This document shows, in pieces, positions 1-5,220 of a DNA stretch of 10,228 nucleotides (positions within the stretch are counted from its first letter, which is position 1; every line of letters starts with the position of its first letter). Made by a program: the position numbers and the translations under genes. The DNA is taken from contig JANOVT010000155.1 in NCBI GenBank assembly GCA_031417525.1, forward strand, positions 1 through 10,228, written 5' to 3'. Source of the stretch: JAIBBG01 sp031417525. GTDB lineage: Bacteria; Bacteroidota; Bacteroidia; Flavobacteriales_D; Sanyastnellaceae. The notes beneath the pieces were generated by a model. It did no database searches. It was not told the DNA's origin and saw only the letters and a list, made by a program, of their open reading frames with translations.

Positions 1-115
1 CTATAAGGTAGCCAACCTGGATTTTTGGTTTTGCCGTTTTTTCTAAGCCCTGAGATATTTTGAATGTACAATACCAACGGTATTTATTTTGAGGTTGGCA
101 ACCTTATAGGTAGCC
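1..115. repeat. Palindromic REP-like repeat pair (first copy truncated by window edge)
   Basis: Bases 1-18 are the reverse complement of 92-109 with one mismatch (17 of 18), separated by 73 bases. The second copy also folds on itself: 97-115 forms a hairpin with arms GGC-A-ACCT and AGGT-A-GCC around a TAT loop, with one A/A mismatch. The first copy starts in the middle of what appears to be the same palindrome, so its left arm should lie outside the window. Between the copies is a small extra hairpin, ATACC-AAC-GGTAT, at 71-83. The element is non-coding and lies downstream of the aminopeptidase gene. It could be a dispersed REP-like element, or act as a transcription-ending or RNA-stabilising hairpin. 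No long T-run follows 97-115 in the minus direction, so a classical terminator is less likely. Confidence 0.6.
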
Positions 116-231
116 CAAACAAGTCAGCACCCGGCGAAATGAAAATTTGAAATTCTGAGAAGTTGAAGGTTTGCGAGTTCTGTTCTGCTATCGTTTAATC
201 TGAATAGAATCTAAAATAAAGTTTCCTCCAC

Positions 232-1521
232 TCACTTCGCCATCATCGACTCTATCTCTTCAACCTCGATAGCAAAGTCCTTGAACAAATCATCATTGCC
301 ATCCTTCGTGATTAATATGTTGTTTTCAATGCGGATGCCAAGACCTTCTTCGCGAATATAAATTCCTGGCTCAACGGTGAACACATGTCCGGCTTCTACT
401 GGTTTTGTCCAGTCACCAACATCGTGTACATCCAGTCCCAAAAAATGTGATGTGCCATGCATAAAATGTTTTTTATATGCCGGCCAATCAGGATTTTGAT
501 TTTTCACTTCATCCATTGTGATCAATTTCAAATCAACCAATTCTTTGGACATCATTTCGCCCACTGCTTTTTGATATTCGTGAAGTAAGACTCCCGGTTT
601 CAGAATACTTTTTGCTCCTTTCATCACGTGCAATACTGCGTTATATACATCTTTCTGACGAGCGGTAAACTTGCCGCTCACAGGTATGCAACGAGTCATA
701 TCTGCATTGTAGTTGCCGTATTCAGCGCCAACATCCATCAACAATAAATCACCGTCGTTGCATTTTTTATCGTTGTCGATGTAATGCAAAACGCATGCGC
801 TGGCGCCGGATGCAATGATGGGAGTATAAGAAAATCCGCGTGAACCCTGCCGTAAGAATTCATGCATATACTCCGCCTCAATTTCATATTCCGTCACACC
901 GGGTTTCACAAATTTCATCACGCGCTCGAAACCACTTCTGGTAATGTCTATTGCTTTCTGAAGTTGAGCAACTTCTTCGCGATCTTTCACCGAACGTATT
1001 TTGTGCATGATAGGCGCACTGCGTTCAATGGTATAGTGAGGATATTCTTTTCTGAACCAATTTGAAAAGCGCGCCTCTCGTGTTTCAACTTCTACATTGG
1101 CACGTGTGTGCTCATTGTTGTTGAGATAAACATTTTTTGCTTCTGCAAGCAATCCTCGAAGCACTCGTTCTAGATCACTTAACCAATAAATAGTTTGCAC
1201 TCCTGTCTGTGAGCGCGCCTGTTCCTTATTCAGTTTTGCGCCTTCCCAGATCGCTATGGTTTCGCTCGTCTCTTTCAGGAATAGTATTTCGCGGTGCTGT
1301 GGATGAAATGAATCCGGAAATACCATGAGCACACTTTCTTCCTGATCAACTCCCGACAAATAAAAAATATCTGATGCTTGCTTAAACGCCATGTGTCCAT
1401 CGGCACTCGTCGGATAGACATCGTTACTGCAAAAAACAGCAAGACTACCAGGCTTCAGTTCCGCAGAAAATCTTTGACGGGCTTTGATATAAAAATCGGG
1501 TGAAAGTTTGATGTATCGCAT
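232..1521 (-). CDS. pepP: Xaa-Pro aminopeptidase (aminopeptidase P, M24B)
   Basis: This cytoplasmic metallopeptidase removes the N-terminal residue from peptides whose second residue is proline. At 429 aa it is close to the E. coli PepP length (about 440). The N-terminal aminopeptidase-P domain covers about residues 1-165 and includes the SDIFYLSGVDQEES stretch. The M24 'pita-bread' catalytic domain covers about 175-425. All five expected dinuclear metal ligands are visible: D263 in MDVGAEYG, D274 in NADMTR, H359 in HGTSHFLGLDVHD, E384 in TVEPGIYI and E399 in IRIEN. H355 and H366 match the other conserved active-site histidines. The start is an ATG 17 bases after the DUF2971 stop, with A+T-rich sequence and no Shine-Dalgarno, so it is probably read from the upstream operon. 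It is the last gene of the cluster. No signal peptide is present. Confidence 0.95.
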   Translation of the reverse strand: MRYIKLSPDFYIKARQRFSAELKPGSLAVFCSNDVYPTSADGHMAFKQASDIFYLSGVDQEESVLMVFPDSFHPQHREILFLKETSETIAIWEGAKLNKEQARSQTGVQTIYWLSDLERVLRGLLAEAKNVYLNNNEHTRANVEVETREARFSNWFRKEYPHYTIERSAPIMHKIRSVKDREEVAQLQKAIDITRSGFERVMKFVKPGVTEYEIEAEYMHEFLRQGSRGFSYTPIIASGASACVLHYIDNDKKCNDGDLLLMDVGAEYGNYNADMTRCIPVSGKFTARQKDVYNAVLHVMKGAKSILKPGVLLHEYQKAVGEMMSKELVDLKLITMDEVKNQNPDWPAYKKHFMHGTSHFLGLDVHDVGDWTKPVEAGHVFTVEPGIYIREEGLGIRIENNILITKDGNDDLFKDFAIEVEEIESMMAK

Positions 1522-1538
1522 TTGAATTAATTGAATTT

Positions 1539-2489
1539 TTAGTCCAGTAGTATTTCGTTATCCATATTATGCTCAACTCGATATGAATTCATATGTTTAG
1601 AAAGCACTATTTCATAGATGTGCATTTCAGATTCATCAATCCTAGGTATATAAAGTTGAATGTGATTTTCTATGCAAAAATCAAGTAGTTTTTTTTTGAT
1701 AAAATCTGAAGAATCGTCGAGAGAGAAATACATTGTATTGAATTTTCGGATTGGATTATCTGACAGATCAAAAAAATGAAATCCGAGTACAATGTAAGAA
1801 ATGGCATCCATTGAAAAATCAACCTCGCGGGTAACAATACCACCTAAACTGAGATTACCAATGGTTTTAAAGCCGCGAAGATCTTGCCTATTTTGCAAGT
1901 TGAGTACAATTCTATATTCCTCTTCGCTGGTCCAAGTCGCTCTTTTGGTGTGAAGTGAAATAACCTTTATATCATCAGATTCTAACTGAGCCAATTCGGT
2001 TGCAAATTCGTTCATGTCTTTTTCATATCTAACCTTTGCGAGATTTGAAATATAGCAAGTTGGATCTGGATGTTTGATGCTTTTCAAGAGTTTTTGCGTA
2101 TCGAACTGCACAAATATTCCTTTATGCTTGCCATATAATCCCCACATGGCATCATTCTTTGGTTGATTGCAAAAAGAGATGATACCGTAATTAGAATTTA
2201 CCGCAGCGCGAAAAATGGATTTTGATTCCTCAAAGTCTCTTCCAGTAAGAATGCTGCTCTTATGACTTAGGCGATCTGCAAGAGCGTATAAACCTCGACA
2301 CTCAAAAATGTCATTGAGTTGGTCAATTGAAGAAGCATACAATTTACAATTGGTGAATGTGATGACTTTCTTCTCGTCTAACAAGATGAATTTTCCTATT
2401 GAGTACGGCAAGGTTTTTTCTATGGTCGATTCAACAGAAAGTCGTTTTGCGTTGTGGTCAACTTCATATTTGAAATCTCTGAACTCCAT
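1539..2489 (-). CDS. DUF2971 domain protein, A+T-rich
   Basis: A soluble protein of 316 aa that fits the DUF2971 family. Three landmarks appear in the expected order: a near N-terminal F-x(n)-LNDIFE stretch (about 44-63, family pattern LNDPFE), a central ISFCNQPKNDAMWGLYGKHKG (about 104-124, pattern S-x-MW-x-Y-x-x-HKG), and W186-x(4)-EYR with a preceding K182 (pattern W-x-x-E-x-EWR). No membrane segment or signal peptide is seen. The biochemical role of the family is not settled, and I assign none. I chose the ATG at 2489; a TTG three codons upstream (2498) is possible. The gene starts 12 bases after neuB and ends 17 bases before pepP, with no promoter of its own visible. Sampled lines give about 34% G+C against about 44-47% in the flanking genes. 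A run of nine A's (coding strand, 1689-1697) encodes KKK near the C-terminus. This composition suggests acquisition by transfer. Confidence 0.8.
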   Translation of the reverse strand: MEFRDFKYEVDHNAKRLSVESTIEKTLPYSIGKFILLDEKKVITFTNCKLYASSIDQLNDIFECRGLYALADRLSHKSSILTGRDFEESKSIFRAAVNSNYGIISFCNQPKNDAMWGLYGKHKGIFVQFDTQKLLKSIKHPDPTCYISNLAKVRYEKDMNEFATELAQLESDDIKVISLHTKRATWTSEEEYRIVLNLQNRQDLRGFKTIGNLSLGGIVTREVDFSMDAISYIVLGFHFFDLSDNPIRKFNTMYFSLDDSSDFIKKKLLDFCIENHIQLYIPRIDESEMHIYEIVLSKHMNSYRVEHNMDNEILLD

Positions 2490-2501
2490 AAGATTCAAAT
2501 C

Positions 2502-3554
2502 TCAACTGATAAAATTCCATTTCATCACTTCATCTTCTTCGATATCTCGAAGTGCTTTTTTCCCAAGAACTTGTTGCATGTCTCTTGGAGAAATGCCGCT
2601 CGCCGGTCTTTTCCAGGTGAGATCCGATGTCTCAATTGTTTTACCGGAGGGAATGGCCTTGGCGGCTACCAGACTTCTTCTCGCATTCGCACGTGCAGGA
2701 GCTTCGCTTTCCAGCGCTTTCATTTCAAAGGTGCCAAGCAATTCGAAAGTCCTATCCATTCTTGCGTGGAAATGTTTCAAATCTTCTTTATCCATGGCGT
2801 GGTAGTGATCGTTGCCTGGCAACGTTTTGTCATGCGTAAAATGTTTTTCAAGAACTGTCGCTCCGAGTAAGGTCGCAACCTCTAGCGTATGCATGTCTTT
2901 AGGTAAGGTGTGATCACTGTATCCCGGAACAACATTCGGGAACAACCGGATCATGTCTTTGATCATTCCAAGGTTGGCGTTTTCATCCATCGTAGGATAA
3001 TTCAACACACAATGCATGAGACAAAGTTTATTCCCGAATTTTTCTATCGTCTCAACAGCCTGCATGACTTCCCATTTGTATGCCGCTCCGGTAGAAAGTA
3101 TAATCGGTTTGCCAAACGAACATTGTAGTTCAATGAATGGAAGGTTGGTGATGTCGCTGCTGCTGATTTTAAAAACCGACATGAGTTCATTCAGGAATTT
3201 TGCGCTCTCCACATCGAAGGGAGTACTCATGAATTCAATGCCTGCTGTCTCACAATATCGGGCGAGTTCCTCATATTCTTTTTTCCAGAACTTATCATAC
3301 TTTTTGAAAAGTTCGAATTGTGAACGTGTAGGTTCTTTGGTGATGTCCCAGTAGTAAGGTGAGTCCTTACTTGCAATTGTTTCGGCTTTATAAGTCTGGA
3401 ATTTAATTGCTTCGGCGCCGCCTTCTGCTGCCTCATCAATGAGACGTTTGGCGAGATCCATGGAGCCTTCGTGGTTTACACCGGCTTCAGCAATCACATA
3501 TGGTTTTACCGGAATACGCGGATTGTATTCGTTAAGGAAATTGACAAGTTTCAT
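2502..3554 (-). CDS. neuB: NeuB-family sialic/nonulosonic acid synthase
   Basis: Family members condense phosphoenolpyruvate with an N-acetylated hexosamine (ManNAc or a dideoxy analogue) to make a nine-carbon sialic-type sugar for surface glycans. The 350-aa product has the usual order. A TIM barrel covers about 18-275: EAGVNHEG 23-30, KFQTYKAETI 51-60, EFMSTPFD 107-114, FKISSSD 128-134, LSTGAA 153-158, YSDHT 212-216 and LEKHFT 235-240. A C-terminal SAF (antifreeze-like) domain covers about 288-348: ARRSLVA through RPASGISP. H215 and H238 sit where the family binds its metal. The usual GPDH-x-x-S motif reads GNDHYHAMD (247-255) here. The sequence alone does not decide between sialic, legionaminic and pseudaminic acid precursors. 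I prefer the ATG at 3554, which leaves 22 residues before the conserved barrel start. An ATG at 3602 overlaps the LRR stop as ATGA and would add 16 unconserved-looking residues. No neuA or neuC partner is in the window. Confidence 0.9.
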   Translation of the reverse strand: MKLVNFLNEYNPRIPVKPYVIAEAGVNHEGSMDLAKRLIDEAAEGGAEAIKFQTYKAETIASKDSPYYWDITKEPTRSQFELFKKYDKFWKKEYEELARYCETAGIEFMSTPFDVESAKFLNELMSVFKISSSDITNLPFIELQCSFGKPIILSTGAAYKWEVMQAVETIEKFGNKLCLMHCVLNYPTMDENANLGMIKDMIRLFPNVVPGYSDHTLPKDMHTLEVATLLGATVLEKHFTHDKTLPGNDHYHAMDKEDLKHFHARMDRTFELLGTFEMKALESEAPARANARRSLVAAKAIPSGKTIETSDLTWKRPASGISPRDMQQVLGKKALRDIEEDEVMKWNFIS

Positions 3555-3598
3555 GTGGGCGAAGCTAATAGAGAAAACGGAAAAATGGATTCCGACCA

Positions 3599-4213
3599 TC
3601 ATTCACCACCATCCAGACAACTACAAGGCGGCGACATGATGATTTTACAATTGGGCAATATGGAACGCAACCGCTCCTGAGTTTCTGTACTAATCTGGTT
3701 GTGCAGTAAATCAAGGAATTTGAGATGTGGCAAATCCGACAAGGTACCCGGATAGTTTTCAATCGGATTGTCCCACAAGGCAAGTATTTCAAGCGACTTC
3801 AACTCGTCAATGTTTTCCGGAATAGAACTGATCAGATTATCAGCCAGATCTAGCTTTTTCAGATTTACAAGTTTTAAGAGACCCGCAGGAATGGAGTCAA
3901 TTTCATTGTGCTGCAAACTCAATTCCTGTAGATACTTCAGTCTAAAAATTTCACCGGGGATCGATTGGATACGAGTCTTATCGAGATGCAGTTCATTGAG
4001 GTTTTTGAATTGTAATATTTCTTCCGGGAAAATATTCAGTTTTTGTTTACTCAGATCGAGACGATAAACGGATTCAGGATGCAGAGAGGCTTCCTGCAGG
4101 TTTTTGTAAACCTTCATGGAGTCAAGTGCCTGTTCATCGAGAAGCTGAGCTTGCACCAACCCGGACATTGCCAGTAAAACAAACATGATCACGATATGGA
4201 TACTTCTTTTCAA
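3599..4213 (-). CDS. Secreted leucine-rich-repeat protein
   Basis: A 204-aa exported protein. Residues 1-22 form a Sec signal peptide: KRS n-region, hydrophobic IVIMFVLLAMSGLV core, probable cleavage after VQA. Six leucine-rich repeats follow with an exact 23-residue period, beginning at about 49, 72, 95, 118, 141 and 164 (pattern L-x-x-L-x-L-x-x-N-x-I-x-x-I-P). Repeats of this type usually form a curved protein-binding surface; the partner is unknown. The last repeat lacks the IP signature. The tail (187-204) carries C189, C197 and C199 and has no T9SS sorting domain, so the product is probably periplasmic or held at the outer membrane by a partner. The start is TTG at 4213, overlapping the ribF stop (TTGA). 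The first in-frame ATG, nine codons later, would remove the basic n-region of the signal peptide. The overlap implies translational coupling to ribF. Confidence 0.8.
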   Translation of the reverse strand: MKRSIHIVIMFVLLAMSGLVQAQLLDEQALDSMKVYKNLQEASLHPESVYRLDLSKQKLNIFPEEILQFKNLNELHLDKTRIQSIPGEIFRLKYLQELSLQHNEIDSIPAGLLKLVNLKKLDLADNLISSIPENIDELKSLEILALWDNPIENYPGTLSDLPHLKFLDLLHNQISTETQERLRSILPNCKIIMSPPCSCLDGGE

Positions 4214-5136
4214 AATAATGCTAATGCAGATTCAATGTCTTTTGCTATGTGATGCTTTAATTCATCAATCGAGCCAAATTTCAACTCAGGCCGAATGTAA
4301 CCGATGAACTCAAGGCGGATTTTATCACCATAAATATCCTCATTAAATTCAAGAATATAAACTTCAACCGAACGCAAGTTGTTGTTGTTAATTGTTGGCC
4401 GAACTCCGATGCTCAACACGCCGCGAAGTTTCTTTTCACCCAGGTAAACCCACACAGCATAAATTCCATTGGCTGGAATAAGTTTAAAGGTATAGTCGCA
4501 AACGATGTTGGCAGTGGGAAATCCGATGGTCCGGCCAATCGCGTCCCCCCGAACAACAGTTCCCGAAATTTCATAATTGTATCCGAGATATCTCGAAGCT
4601 TCTTCAACTTCTCCTTTGTGCAAAGCTGAGCGAATTTTAGTTGAACTCACATTCATGTCATCAATCATCCGTGGCGGAATTTCTTCTACCCGAAATCCAA
4701 ATGTTTCTGATAATTCAAGTAACGTCTGATGACTGCCCTCTCTGTTGCGACCAAAGCGATGGTCATATCCGATTACAACTGTGTCCGCTTGAAGTCCGGT
4801 AACCAGCAGATCACGCACGTATTCAAATGGAGAAAGTCTGGAAAAGTCAATCGAAAAGGGATAGATCACGAGGTGTTCAATTCCTGCTTCCGCCAGTTTT
4901 TTTGCTTTTTCTTCTGGCGTATTGAGTAATTCAATGTTGTGGTCTTCCGGATGCAGAACCATCCTCGGATGCGGATAAAAGGTGAGAAGAATACTTTCTC
5001 CTCCGGTTGCAGCGGCCAGATTTTTCAGTCTGTCCAGAATGGATAAATGACCGAGGTGCACACCATCAAATGTTCCGATAGTGACAATCGGATTTTTGGT
5101 TTCAGTAAGTGAAGTGAAGCTGGTGTGAATTTTCAA
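4210..5136 (-). CDS. ribF: Bifunctional riboflavin kinase / FMN adenylyltransferase
   Basis: This cytoplasmic enzyme makes FMN from riboflavin and ATP, and then FAD. The nucleotidyltransferase (FAD synthetase) domain covers about residues 1-180: GTFDGVHLGH 21-30 with the HxGH nucleotide-binding motif, TFYPHPR 52-58, YDHRFGRNREG 124-134 and SSTKIR 164-169. The riboflavin kinase barrel covers about 188-308, with GDAIGRTIGFPTAN ending at 210 and RLEFIGYIRPELKF near 274-287. The length of 308 aa is normal for the family. No ATG exists near the N-terminus, and a stop lies in frame just upstream (5167-5169). I chose the TTG at 5136 because the protein then begins MKIHTSF, a common type of RibF start. 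The alternative TTG at 5157 lies inside the apparent promoter box. The start has no Shine-Dalgarno; its leader instead carries CCTCC. It is the first gene of the five-gene cluster. I see no FMN riboswitch in front of it. Confidence 0.93.
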   Translation of the reverse strand: MKIHTSFTSLTETKNPIVTIGTFDGVHLGHLSILDRLKNLAAATGGESILLTFYPHPRMVLHPEDHNIELLNTPEEKAKKLAEAGIEHLVIYPFSIDFSRLSPFEYVRDLLVTGLQADTVVIGYDHRFGRNREGSHQTLLELSETFGFRVEEIPPRMIDDMNVSSTKIRSALHKGEVEEASRYLGYNYEISGTVVRGDAIGRTIGFPTANIVCDYTFKLIPANGIYAVWVYLGEKKLRGVLSIGVRPTINNNNLRSVEVYILEFNEDIYGDKIRLEFIGYIRPELKFGSIDELKHHIAKDIESALALF

Positions 5137-5154
5137 TGGGAGGAAATTGCAGGG

Positions 5155-5162
5155 CAAAAATA
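5155..5162 (-). promoter_or_regulatory. Probable -7 promoter box for the ribF cluster
   Basis: On the minus strand this reads TATTTTTG, an exact match to the Bacteroidota -7 consensus TAnnTTTG. A TTTG-like -33 box at the expected distance is not clear; that position falls in the terminator hairpin of the upstream gene. Transcription from here would begin just before the TTG at 5136, giving a very short leader. Confidence 0.5.
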
Positions 5163-5167
5163 GAGTT

Positions 5168-5200
5168 CAAAAGAAAGAGGCCGGATAAACCGGCCTCTTT
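5168..5200 (-). terminator. Rho-independent terminator of the 672-aa T9SS gene
   Basis: A perfect 11-bp stem (5174-5184 pairing with 5190-5200; arm AAAGAGGCCGG, loop of five) lies 20 bases past the stop codon of the secreted-protein gene. On the minus strand it is followed by TTTCTTTTG, giving the expected U-rich tail. It separates that gene from the ribF cluster. Confidence 0.9.
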
Positions 5201-5220
5201 AGTTCATTTCAGTGAATGCA

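Noticed and set aside
1..231. CRISPR array or attachment site
   Set aside because: Only two palindromic units with no regular spacers, and no integrase or tRNA is nearby.
2490..2502. Small inverted repeat AGATT-CA-AATCT between neuB and the DUF2971 gene
   Set aside because: A five-base arm in A+T-rich sequence is expected by chance, and it lacks G+C pairs or a T-run.
2308..2805. Plus-strand open frame of 165 codons
   Set aside because: It lies antisense across the neuB/DUF2971 junction, has no recognisable domain, and both minus-strand genes there match known families.
3555..3602. Longer neuB start at the ATGA overlap
   Set aside because: Not excluded, but the added 16 residues look unlike the family N-terminus, so the ATG at 3554 is preferred.
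3768..4067. Plus-strand open frame of 99 codons opposite the LRR gene
   Set aside because: Its serine- and leucine-rich repetition is the mirror of the LRR repeats on the other strand.
5137..5220. FMN riboswitch in front of ribF
   Set aside because: The gap is too short and is filled by the upstream gene's terminator and a promoter box; no conserved riboswitch core is visible.
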